Assembly: GCA_023974075.1 (NCBI GenBank)
Contig: CM043788.1
Location: forward strand, 28,219,554 to 28,283,553
From: Chaenocephalus aceratus
Lineage: Eukaryota > Chordata > Actinopteri > Perciformes > Channichthyidae
Length of the DNA: 64,000 nucleotides
Direction: 5' to 3'
Both the position numbers and the translations under genes were made by a program. Under the pieces are notes generated by a model. It was not told where the DNA came from. It did not search any database and saw only the letters and a program-made list of their open reading frames with translations. Position 1 is the stretch's first letter. Each line of letters begins with the position of its first letter. Positions 22,471 to 32,765 of this stretch are shown in pieces.

Positions 22471-23110
22471 CACGAGAAGCAGGGAAATTAGTTTTAAGAG
22501 TAATCGGACGTCGTTTCCTCCGGGGCGTCACGTGAAGCGAAGTCCGTTTGTGATGACGCAGCACAGCTGATCGTCTGACAGCAGCCAGCTCTGTCCCCGT
22601 TATTTTCACAAACACCCCTGCCTCTGTTAGTACACATTTACTGACATAAACATGTGTATCATCTGTTGTAGACCCAAGTAAATAAAATCAAATAAGAACT
22701 CATTCTTAAAAAAGATAAACGCTATTCTTAAAATGTATAGGCTAAACGAAAGAAGCGATCATGAAAATGTTTCCAATATGTAGCGACAGCAGGAAACAAA
22801 CTAAGTCGCTGAGAGGCTGAGGCCGGGCCTGTTTGCTGTTGTATAACACGCTAAAAAAGTACTCGCTGAGATCTGAAGCTCTGTTTCGTAGTATGGTAGT
22901 TTAATGAAAAAACTCGGTTCTCAGACATATACACTGTTAAAATCAAAGCAATTGTAATCTTGCGGTCAACAAAAAAGTACAACGGCCCCGTGTCACCCTC
23001 TCTTCCACACACCCACACCTCACACAGGTGAACAGGATTATAATGAGTGCCACCCATACCCATGTGACCCAAACCAACCAATCAATATTGATCATGGCTC
23101 CTACACAAGA
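22471..23110. other. Non-coding interval between elements
   Basis: Mixed-composition DNA without an exon-like frame. A CpG-containing stretch (22500-22570, 'gggcgtcacgtgaagcg') may be an element remnant. Confidence 0.45.
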
Positions 23111-23821
23111 AGGCCCATTCCCAAACCGCCCCCTACACCCTACCCCTCCGTTTGCGCGTTCACGTGGAGGGTCCGCCATATTGAGGGCTGTTCCAAAGGA
23201 ACGAGTGTGGAGCGGTGTGGAGGGGGAGTGGGCTATCAAGCCCTCAAACAGCGAGTCTGCAGCGGTGCTGACTTGAGACCGGTCTCTACCTGACCGGAGT
23301 CACGCTGTGTGTGTCCGTCAGGAAACACGCTGTTTACAAGTAGTTCCAGCAAACATCCACTGATAAACTGCGATGTTAACAACCTCATGATAACCTCATA
23401 TGTTTTTAACTTAGGATCATACCTGTGTTTAGTCTAGAAAAAGGTAAATGTGTGCATTTTATTATAAAGTTGTGTATATTTACAGACTGTTACAAAAACT
23501 AAGAAGCTTATAAACATCAGGTTTAAAACTAAAAGAGCTTTGAAACACAATGAAAGATGTTTGGAGTTTTATTTGAGTTATTAATTGACATTTTGTGTCT
23601 AAGAGATGCTGATTTGAAACCGTTGTTACATACAGTTACGGCATTTCCTGTTTCTGCCGGAGAGAGGGGAGGCCGTCCCAAAGCTTGCTGCTGTGTTTAC
23701 TCCCTCCATCTGACAGGAGGGAGCCTCGTTGAGCTGCGAGTGTGGCTACAGCATGGGCTACAGATGGAGTTCACTCCGTCACGGAGGGGTAGGGTCGAGG
23801 GAGTGGTTTGGGATTGGGCCT
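23111..23821. mobile_element. 0.7-kb inverted-repeat DNA element
   Basis: The left end AGGCCCATTCCCAAACCGCC and about 20 further bases to CCTCCG pair with the right end (inverse of 23781-23821, with few mismatches). No target duplication is obvious. The interior has no transposase. Its right end is about 195 bp upstream of the CCAAT box of the compact gene. Confidence 0.7.
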
Positions 23822-24015
23822 AAATGAATAAAATGATTTTTGACCACTTTGTTGTTCAGATATATCACATATTTGTAACTAAATTATACATTAATTGAAA
23901 CAAAACAAAGTATAAACTGAGGAGTGACTCCTGTGAGGTTCATGTGTTTTCTTCACTCAGCTGGGAAGCTGCTCTCATGTCAAGAAGCAACAGATCAGTG
24001 CATGCGCTGCATCGT

Positions 24016-24050
24016 CCAATCAGTGAGCGATACACAGTAAGGGGGCGGGG
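24016..24050 (+). promoter_or_regulatory. CCAAT box plus GC box upstream of compact gene
   Basis: CCAAT (24016-24020, in GTCCAATCAG) and GGGGGCGGGG (24041-24050) lie 21 bp apart and about 115-150 bp before the ATG at 24164. This is the layout of TATA-less housekeeping-type promoters bound by NF-Y and Sp1-like factors. A four-codon upstream frame (ATG at 24077, TAG ending at 24088) lies in the presumed 5' leader. Confidence 0.6.
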
Positions 24051-24163
24051 CGAGTGTCTGAGGATTTCAACGGAGGATGGTCTGTTAGTTGCTCGATTAT
24101 CGCTCCTCCGTTATCACTCCTCGATCCTCCGGCAAAAATAAAGCCACTGGGACGGTTCTCAAG

Positions 24164-24982
24164 ATGGCGCAGACAAATCAACTTCCGGTGATACTGAGAC
24201 CGAGGAGCGAGGAAATGAAAAATAATAGAAGTGAGACGCAGCCCGGGTCTGTTACGAGCAATTTGTTTTTAAATGGTGTTTTAATAGAAGTTTTAATTGT
24301 TTTTTTTTTAAACTTCTTATTTATGTGTTTTACAGAGTTTATTGCCAATAACCGGCCCAGAAACCTGGGATACTGGTATGTCACTTGTTTTGTTTTATTT
24401 TATTATAACTTTTATTGTTATTTATAACAGCTGAGTGACCATTTCCCCGGCTGGATTGAGCTGAGATTGTAAAATAACTGTGAAAGTATGCCTTGTTTTG
24501 AACCCTCTTTTAATTTTACATTGTATTGGTCTAGCAACTAAAAAATATGTTTGTTTGTTTTTTAAATGGACCAGGCCAGCATACCTATAGTGTTTTTTGT
24601 TTCTGTCAAATGTGTTTGTGGCAATATAATAATTGCAGATCTGTGTTTTAGGTTACGCTCTTCTTCCTCTGAGGCGCAGGTCTGGGCCCGTATGATACTC
24701 TGTCTGTTTTCAGTGTATGGCCTGCACGATGTGACACTTTATAAGGGTATGCTAAATATCTCACTGTTATTTTCTAGAGGTTGTGGTTTAAGTATTGCAT
24801 GCTTTTGTTATTTTTGATGTGTGGCTTCTCTTGTTTGTTTTTGTCCATCCCAGTTAGCAAGCACTGTGACCCAGTGGACCAGACCTGCCCACCTGAGGAG
24901 GGTAACTTATGTAGCCTTGTGAATTATATTTTCCTTTTACCCATTAACAGCTGATGAAATTGACATGTTAACCAGGTTTTAA
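24164..24982 (+). CDS. Compact five-exon gene, 108-residue unrecognised protein
   Basis: I do not recognise the product. Exons: 24164-24275, 24336-24375, 24652-24746, 24854-24901, 24951-24982 (stop TAA 24980-24982). Every junction is GT-AG and the frame is continuous across all four (splice phases 1, 2, 1, 1). Introns are 60, 276, 107 and 49 nt; the last is very short. The ATG has A at -3 and G at +4. The protein starts MAQTNQLPVILRPRSEEM; residues 38-51 are EFIANNRPRNLGYW, a mixed segment 61-82 has VWARMILCLFS and YGLHDVTLYK, two cysteines (87, 94) lie in KHCDPVDQTCPPEE, and the end is acidic then MLTRF. There is no signal peptide, convincing membrane helix or known motif. A promoter-like CCAAT/GC pair lies upstream and AATAAA follows. 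Transposon DNA lies upstream, yet no terminal repeats enclose the gene. Confidence 0.65.
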
Positions 24983-24991
24983 TATTTGTTA

Positions 24992-24997
24992 AATAAA
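24992..24997 (+). terminator. Polyadenylation signal AATAAA
   Basis: A canonical hexamer begins 9 bases after the stop codon of the compact gene, implying a very short 3' untranslated region; a T-rich stretch follows ('ggattatattttggg'). Confidence 0.6.
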
Positions 24998-26216
24998 GCT
25001 GGATTATATTTTGGGAATTCATGCCTCTGTCCTAATTGTACATGTTAAGGGAAGCCTTAAAATTGGTTACCACGATCAACATAAATTGAGTGTCCACGGG
25101 TTCCTCCTGCCCCTTAGCTGGAGGTGGCATTGTCAGTTTAAATTTAAAGGTAAAGTCACGGTTACCACATGCTGTTGAGATATTTCAGGATAGATAAAGA
25201 GTCGAACAGACTGACTTCCTTTCTCTAATGTCGCTAAAGATGCATAAGTATTGTCAGGTGTCATTCTGAATGTTAACACTTTTTTCTCATTTCATACATT
25301 TCACCTAATCTAAGCTGACACTGACTTGTGTATTGCTTTAAAATTCAAAAAGAACCCATGAGAATGAAATGATGCTGAACTAAACACTGCATGCCTACAA
25401 CTAAAATCTGCCCTTATCTGTTAAGCCTATTTCCTCTCTTAATGGTACCCTTATCCCCTGAAGGTGATGTTCTGTAGTAGTGACAAGCTAGTGGTATTGC
25501 ACCTCACCTCACCAAGGTTAAGTCAGATCTTATCACAGTGCAGGTGAGAGAGTGATACTGTTTTGCAGGCAGTTGGAGTGAAGCGAAGAGGGTAGGCAAA
25601 GGTTGGGGGATAATGCACTGATGACCTGCAGCCCGACTCGCTGACTCACTGCCAGCTTTTTTCTCTTTTATGTGCTCCTGTATAAATAAATATAAGGTGT
25701 TTGTGTGTAATGTTGAACTAGCTCAGGGCTCATGTTTTTGTGGGGTCAGGGGAGCATGGTATTACATCTGTCAGGGGCAAAGGTTACATTCTCAGTGTTT
25801 GCAGCAATGGAACTGTAAGGAATGCCGATATTACTATAATCTGCGACATTTAGTTCTACCAAAAAAGGCCACTGACATTTAATGGACTTCAATAAAACAA
25901 GCCTACTGGAAAAGTTAATTGATGCATGGCTTGTAGCTGCTGTAAAACATTAGTTTAACTGTGTGAGCGAGTTAAAAACAACACTAAATTGCATGTCTTT
26001 CTGTATCATAAATACCCCCAAATTACGTGTTTGTTTGAGCTGAACCAGGGGCTGCAAATTGACTTCTGTGAGACTCTATACAACAGTGTAAATAGATGTT
26101 ACGCTCATATGTTATAATGCTTACCTGTGTTGTTCCTGAAGTAATGTGTGCATTTAAAGGGTTTGGGTTTAACTTGTTACAATTGGTGTTGTGTTTTATG
26201 ACAAAAACAAGGTTTT
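24998..26216. other. Non-coding interval
   Basis: No convincing exon, RNA gene or repeat was seen. The 25565-25600 stretch resembles an acceptor-exon-donor (TTTTGCAG...GAGG|GTAGGC), but no matching partner exon was found. Confidence 0.45.
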
Positions 26217-26755
26217 AAAATAGTTTATAAATGTGTTATATAAATAAAACTTGATTTGATTTGATTTGTTAGTACTTTTCAATGATGCTTTATAACTGAT
26301 TTAGATGGTTCCCTCAGTTAATCTGGTTGTCTAATCAAGGGCCATTCAGACAGCTGGAAGATGCCATTTGGAGGACACTTTATCCAAAGCAACGCGCAGT
26401 AAGAGAAGTGCCTCTTCAGCGTGGTGACCTGCGGGGAATCGAGCCACTAACTCTTTGTAAGTAATCACTAAGCTGCACAGAAGGCGGATTACTTACTGTG
26501 GACAACATGCATATCTGAAACACAACTGTATACAGCTGTCATGTTCACATTTTACTAAAAACGACATCTTTCTTGTTTATTATCTTCAGAATTTTTTTTT
26601 TTCTGTTCAATGATGTGTAGGATTGTTGAAAGGTGCTATATAAATAAACTTGCCTTGCCTAGGAAACTGGATGCTTACAAAGACAGAAAATAAGACACTT
26701 ATCATGGTTAGAACAAGTTATCTATACTTCATTTAGCTTTTTTATTTAATATTAT
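26217..26755 (+). repeat. 0.54-kb direct repeat, copy 1
   Basis: Nearly identical to 30667-31202 (a handful of substitutions and two short indels). It starts in a LINE-like tail (AAATAAAACTTGATTTGATT) and contains a SINE-like middle ('ggacactttatccaaagcaac', 'ggggaatcgagccact') and a second tail ending 'ataaacttgccttgcc'. Here the upstream LINE body found at the other copy is absent. Confidence 0.85.
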
Positions 26756-27482
26756 GTGACAAACATGATTGGGAAAATATAAACACAAGTTTATAAAACA
26801 GCATTTTTAAAATCATCCCTAACTGGTAGACATGACCAGCAGGTGTGGGCGCAGATTGCTCAATCACACTTTTTTCCACTTATAGTAGGCAACATTATGA
26901 ATCCATCTGAGCCCACCCAAAATTATTTTAACCAAGCTTTGCTGTAAATATCTACTTCATTGCTATCATGACAACCAAGCATTGTGAGAAGATCCTGTTT
27001 TTATGCGCACATGATCTATCATTGGGTTGTTGGGTATTTTTTCTGAGGGACTTTCACACCTTCGCCCACCTGAATGTCCTTTCAGGCTGCTGCTATAGAT
27101 ATCCACAGCGAGGAGGAGAAGGCAACAACGAGATGCCGCAGAAAAGAGACAGAGTCAGGAAGCAGAGAGAGCTTAGAGAGAGTGAAACAGTGAAGACACC
27201 AAATGTGGAACAATAATCCAGCTGCTAGTGAGTTTATCAAGAATGAGAGAATGTGCATGAGAAGTGAAAAGAGGGAATGATGACAGGGGAAGAGCAAGGG
27301 AAATGAGCTCCCTACCTGCAAGTGCATCAAAGCCTTGTCATGTCATATACTCACCGCTCACACACCCACTCAGCACCTCAATGCCTCAACCTAATGAGCC
27401 AAGTGCCGCTCAATGGCTGCTGTATACACCAGCACCCTCACGCAGCCATTATAAGGCTGTGTTACAGACAATGTATCGCCCC

Positions 27483-28050
27483 ATGCCTTTATCTTCAGTA
27501 GACTGGACTACTGTAATGGTGTCTTCACAGGTCTCACTAAAAGATCTATTAGAAAGCTGCAGCTGATTCAGAACGCCGCTGCTCGAGTCCTCACTAACAC
27601 TAAGAAAGTGGATCACATCACTCCTGTTCTGAAGTCTTTACACTGGCTTCCTGTGTGTCAAAGAATAGATTTCAAAAATACTGCTGCTGGTTTATAAAGC
27701 ACTGAATGGTTTAGGCCCAAAATACATTTCTGACCTCCTGCTAAATTATGAACCATCCAGATCTCTCAGGTCTTCAGGGACTGGTCAGCTTTCTGTCCCC
27801 AGAGTCAGAACTAAACATGGAAAAGCAGCGTTCAGTTATTATGCTCCAAATATCTGGAACAAACTCCCAGAAACCTGCAGGTCCGCTGCAACTCTGACTA
27901 CTTTTAAATCCAGGCTGAAGACTTATTTTATTAGCTTTTCTTTTTTAATGCTTAATTTCTTTCATTTTTTGTAAAGCACTTTGAATTGCCTTGTGTTGAA
28001 AAGTGCTATATTAACTTGCCTTGCCTTGCCTTGCCTTGCCTTGCCTTGCC
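27483..28050 (+). mobile_element. L2/Maui-type LINE, 3' fragment
   Basis: The C-terminal end of the reverse-transcriptase protein reads from RLDYCNGVFTGLTK (about 27500) through KLQLIQNAAARVL, KVDHITPVLKSLHWLPV and RIDFK. After one inserted A near 27672 it continues as ILLLVYKALNGLGPKYISDL, then RTKHGKAAFSYYAP and IWNKLPETCRSA, to TAA at 27972-27974. This motif order is the classic L2 C-terminus. The 3' end is seven TTGCC units (28016-28050). The 5' part, including the catalytic core and endonuclease, is missing, as usual for truncated LINE insertions. Confidence 0.9.
28016..28050 (+). repeat. (TTGCC)7, L2 tail repeat
   Basis: Seven perfect TTGCC units ending the L2 fragment; such short repeats are the recognised 3' ends of fish L2 elements. 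Confidence 0.95.
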
Positions 28051-30124
28051 GAATTTCCATTCGCTGTTGTCACAGCCTGCACCCTTAACACTGTCATGTT
28101 ACCTGCTCACTGACTTTCTCCATGGACAAATCTTTACTCATCCCACAGTATATTGGATGAGTGGTTTCTATCCATTCCACCCAACATTTACAAGAGTGAC
28201 CACTTGAGTAGATTGGTAGTTTAAAGGGAGCTGATACCGTTAGCTTGTTAAAACAATCTCCAAGTGACATGTGTGTGGCAGGCATTGAGTAATGACAGCA
28301 TCTCATTTTTCTATTTCTGCTCCCACCGATGCAATAGAAAAATTATAATGCTTTCCCGGTGCCTTCACTCCTGTGTGAGGATCTGTTCATTATTCAGATA
28401 ATGTAACCAGATCGGGTTTTAATGCCAGGTGTTTTCAGATGTTGTTTCATTGCACCAATACATTATTCCCTTTTCAATCTTTGTGTTTGACAGGTTCAAT
28501 ATAAACTTGTCTTGCATAGTTATTTATGCATTGCGAGCTTGACAACAATTGTTTGAAAAAAAGAGCATCGCACAGATCAATGTGGTTCTATGTCATAATA
28601 TTGGTTACCAAATAGAAAAGGTTTTAAGACACCAAACAAAACAATTTCATGTGTGCATGTTATTATGTAATATGTGTTTCTAGTAAACAATGCCAGTCTT
28701 ATTAAAACACAAGTGAAATTAAGGATACATAAAGACCTTGCTCTCACTAAATGCAATAAGTTCCAGAGAGGGAATGGTTTTAAAGTATTTGGCAGTGTTT
28801 GCTATTTTCTGCAGTATGAAACTGATCATAATGGTTGAGTTTAGGTAACGTAAAAAAGTGTGTTTGTTTGACCAATACACCTTCACTCTGTCAACAGACT
28901 TTTGCAGCATTACTAATACTGTTACTCTGAGTATCTAATATTGATAGCATGGGTTCATCTTGGATATACCATGCAGCCTGGTGCCTGCATTGATGTCAAG
29001 AACCCAAAAACCTCTAGCCAAGCATTGTATTTGAAGCCCTATCCCTATGAGACCAGGCTGCACTGTCAATCCAAAGGCACTATTTTTCCTTCCTAGCCAA
29101 TATTTTTCAAAGGAACTGAAAAAATGTTATTATAATTTCAGATATTACAGTCGGAGACATCTTGGCCACACTAATAATCTAATACCTTGTGCAAAGAACT
29201 GTGAAATTCTCATTATCCTTTTTTGTTATTCCTTTTAAATGGCTAAATTAGCCTGATAGTTTGTTGGATAACAAAGCTTAGTGTATCTGGGTCAGGAGCT
29301 ACTGAAAATGTTAATGATTATCCATTTAAATGTTTTAACTTGTACAGGCAAGTTCTCTTTGCTATGTGTCTGCTCTTGTCACTGAGAATTATCGAGTATG
29401 CAGGTGCGATTATGACCCTCTGTTCCTAAGGGTACCATTTGTATTACAGGTAAATTAAGTGGTAAACACAAAAAGTCAAAACAATATGAATGAAAATCGA
29501 ATTTTGCTCAGAGCTTTGAAAAGGCTGCGACTTCAATGTTGTCTTTAATCCCATCATATTTTCAGCTCTCCATCTCTCTCTGGATGCTTACGAATGGTTT
29601 GCATCAAAGATCCCAAACTTTCGCTGCACAGCAGAACCACAGTAATGATGGATTAAGTGAAAATGGTTTAAACAATATGCTCAGTCTCATTATGTGCACT
29701 GTCACTCATTGGCTTATGTTTATTATGCAATGTGTAAGCTTCCGTTCAGCAAAATTCAGCAGTGTTATCTTCATCTCAGTGATGCAAAGTTCTAATGCCA
29801 GGCTGTATTTTCCGAATGTCTGTAACTTAGACACTCTTAGTTTATTAAGATTGATTGATCCCAGATGCAAGTATCAAGTACTGTAGAAAGGTAAGGAAAT
29901 TATACATGAATTTGCATTAAATTCATTCATTCTTTGTTTCTTTATCTCTGTTTCTTATCCTATATCTAATAGAAGTGCTCGGGTCTTGATAGATTGAGTG
30001 GGGAAGTTCATGAGATCTTTCTAGAGGGTTATCAAGAATAACTTTTATCCAATGACCTTTTCCCTCTCTGTCTGTGTCTGTGTATTCTCTTGTTCCGATT
30101 AACCCAGCCAAATCTTTTTTCTTG
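28051..30124. other. Non-coding interval, no gene recognised
   Basis: AT-rich DNA. A 116-codon plus frame (29536-29886) shows no family motif and no splice sites. No microsatellite or inverted repeat of note was seen. Confidence 0.5.
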
Positions 30125-30716
30125 TTTTGTATCTATATCTACGCCGGGATCCGGAGTCGAGGCTGATCCTCTTGCTGTAGTCCTGTGTCTTGGATCCTCT
30201 ATCCTGAGTTCTGGATTAAGTCGTGGACTTCGGGTCGTGGCTGAACCTGTCTCTGCGGTCCTGCCTTGGGTCTCGTCTTCCTGCTTCCCTGACGGCTTCC
30301 ACAGGATTGTAGCTGACATCCTCGTGGATTCATCTTCTTATTACAGACACATGCATCTCCTAACATTCGGTCTATATGCTGTAAAATGTATTATCTCTTC
30401 GATTTACACACGGCATCTATTGCACATCTGTCCGTCCTGGGAGAGGGATCCCTCCTCTGTTGCTCTCCCTGAGGTTTCTCCCATTTTTTCCCCTTAAACT
30501 GTGGGTTTTCTCTGGAAGTTTTTCCTTGTACGACGTGAGGGTCTAAGGACAGAGGGTGTCGTTTTTCTCATACTGATATTCTGAACAATCTGTGTTGTTG
30601 TATTTGCTGTAAAGTGTCTCTACTGTAGGCTATTTTTATTATATGTACAGCACTTTGGCTCGACCAAAAATCGTTTATAAATGTGTTATATAAATAAAAC
30701 TTGATTTGATTTGATT
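30125..30716 (+). mobile_element. Dispersed teleost repeat, probably non-LTR 3' region
   Basis: It contains the recurrent fish-genome string 'gggagagggatccctcctctg' region, then 'gaggtttctcccatttttt', 'gtttttccttgtacgacgtgagggtctaaggacagagggtgtcg' (30521-30563), and ends with 'gttatataaataaaacttgatttgattt'. I know this order from many teleost introns and take it as the 3' part of a retroposon; I cannot name the family with certainty. Its last 40 bp continue into copy 2 of the direct repeat. Confidence 0.65.
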
Positions 30717-31202
30717 TGTTAGTACTTTTCAATGATGCTTTATAACTGATTTAGATGGTTCCCTCAGTTAATCTGGTTGTCTAATCAAGGGCCATTCAGA
30801 CAGCTGGAAGATGCCATTTGGAGGACACTTTATCCAAAGCAACGCGCTGTAAGAGAAGTGCCTCTTCAGTGTGGTGACCTGCGGGGAATCGAGCCACTAA
30901 CTCTTTGTAAGTAATCACTAAGCTGCACAGAAGGCGGATTACTTACTGTGGACAACATGCATATCTGAAACACAACTGTATACAGCTGTCATGTTCACAT
31001 TTTACTAAAAACGACATCTTTCTTGTTTATTATCTTCAGAAAAAACATTTTTCTGTTCAATGATGTGTAGGATTGTTGAAAGGTGCTATATAAATAAACT
31101 TGCCTTGCCTAGGAAACTGGATGCTTACAAAGACAGAAAATAAGACACTTATCATGGTTAGAACAAGTCATTACTTCATTTAGCTTTTTTATTTAATATT
31201 AT
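30667..31202 (+). repeat. 0.54-kb direct repeat, copy 2
   Basis: The partner of 26217-26755, 4.45 kb away in the same orientation. This copy is joined to the longer retroposon body at 30125-30716, so it may be the donor. Flanks diverge at once beyond 31202. Confidence 0.85.
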
Positions 31203-32284
31203 AACATTCATGTTTTATCTTTACAGATAACACATAAAAACTATAATTACAAGATCATGAAAGCCAACTTTTTGATCGATTTGTTGATTGTAAAATATGA
31301 GACATGTTTTATTGCAGACAATGCACACCAAATATAACATAATTCAATATAGTACATGTATGGAAACCTTTACTGTTAAGCTGATAATCGTGCCCACATT
31401 CAGTAGACAGCCATCAGCAGATACAATATATAATTGGCCTGGAACTTGGCTCTACTTTGGTACAATTAATTCCACTGTAGTGCATTATCTTTATCCCTAA
31501 TCTGACTCAAAGCTCTTTAAGCGTATCATGTAGATTAAATAACACTTCTACAATCACCAATCAACGAATGGCTTCGTCCGACTTTTCTTCCAGACAGTGG
31601 CCCTTGATTGCCCGTGCTCAGTATGAGGCGACTACTTTTTCTCTAATTAAACCACTCATCCAGCTACTCTGACTGGCATGGCTTTCCCACACACAGATGA
31701 ACCTATTAAGGGAGAAAGAAGAGGAGTTAGAGAAATGCAGGTCAACTGAGGAGGTCAAAGTTAGAGAAGAACAACAAGGGGAGATCATTGGAATGGAAGT
31801 AGGTGATGGAAAAAAGAAGGAATGAAAAAGAAAGGGGAGAGATGTTGTGATTCAATCAAAGACAAGGAGCAGTCTCTTGTTTTTTAAAGCAAATTGACCA
31901 GCTCCCTTGTCTTTATTTAAACATTAAGGCAGCAGAGAGTCATTTTAATCAGGAAACAGGATGATGTATCAGCCCCAAAGGTGTCATACTTTATCATAAC
32001 AAATGACAATATCAGGGAGCTATTTTATTTTGATACTAGTGTTATTTTTCTCTCTCTGATAGATCTATTTCATTTAATTCAATGCCATGGGGTTGGACAA
32101 CGACAGGAATGCATGCTATAGTCGAGAGTATGTGATAGCCATTTGAGATTGATAAGTTAATTGCCTCATGCCAAAATACAAATAAAATAATGCTGCTCCT
32201 CTCACTCAGCCATAAAGTGAGAAAGACTTGTATTAGAAGCCAGTGGATTTCATTGCTATTGCCTTTTTCATAGTTAATGTAACC
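31203..32284. other. Non-coding interval
   Basis: Purine-rich around 31700-31850. The run 31590-31665 is less AT-rich than its surroundings and might be conserved. No gene seen. Confidence 0.45.
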
Positions 32285-32765
32285 CTGATACATAATGTGC
32301 CTCCTGCACGCCTCCAGTTTAGGACCCTGAGGCAGGCAGGGAAGATAGTGGCCGACCCCTCCCACCCTGGACACAAACTATTCACCCCCCTCCTCTCTGG
32401 CTGGAGGCTGCGCTCCATCAGGACCAAAACCTCTCGCCACCTGAACAGTTTCTTCCCCTCCGCTACCGGCCTCTTAAACAAGGCCCGGCCACCCCCCCTG
32501 ACACTTTACCTCAACCACACCGCAGACTCATATACATTATTTTGTATTACAGCTGATTTGTATTGCATATTTTATTCCTCTTCATTCCATTGCAATGTAA
32601 ATACTGTTATATTTTACACTATATTTTGTATTATTTTTTAATATTTTTCTAGTTCTCTACCTGTGTTTGTAATTCTTGTTTTTATGCACCACGACACCAA
32701 GTCAAATTCCTCGTAAGTGTAAACCTACCTGGTGATAAACCTGTTTCTGATTCTGATTCTGAAAA
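32285..32765 (+). mobile_element. CR1/Rex-like LINE, 3' fragment
   Basis: An open plus-strand stretch reads FRTLRQAGKIVADPSHPGHK, then LFTPLLSGWRLRSIRTKTSR, then LNSFFPSATGLLNKA, the C-terminal tail typical of several fish non-LTR reverse transcriptases ('HP...LPSGRR.R..R....R..NSF.P.A..LLN'). An untranslated region of about 240 bp ends in CTGATT repeats (32745-32762). The catalytic part is missing. Exact clade (CR1, Rex1 or related) is uncertain. Confidence 0.75.

Noticed and set aside
24687..24710. GTATGATACTC...TTTTCAG as a mini-intron inside exon 3 of the compact gene
   Set aside because: 24 nt is below any workable spliceosomal intron and the sequence is an open in-frame stretch.
25500..25610. 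Exon between TTTTGCAG and GTAGGC
   Set aside because: No compatible upstream or downstream exon was found and the compact gene already ends at an AATAAA.
27264..27566. 100-codon frame overlapping the L2 start
   Set aside because: Out of frame with the L2 reverse-transcriptase protein and without its own motif.
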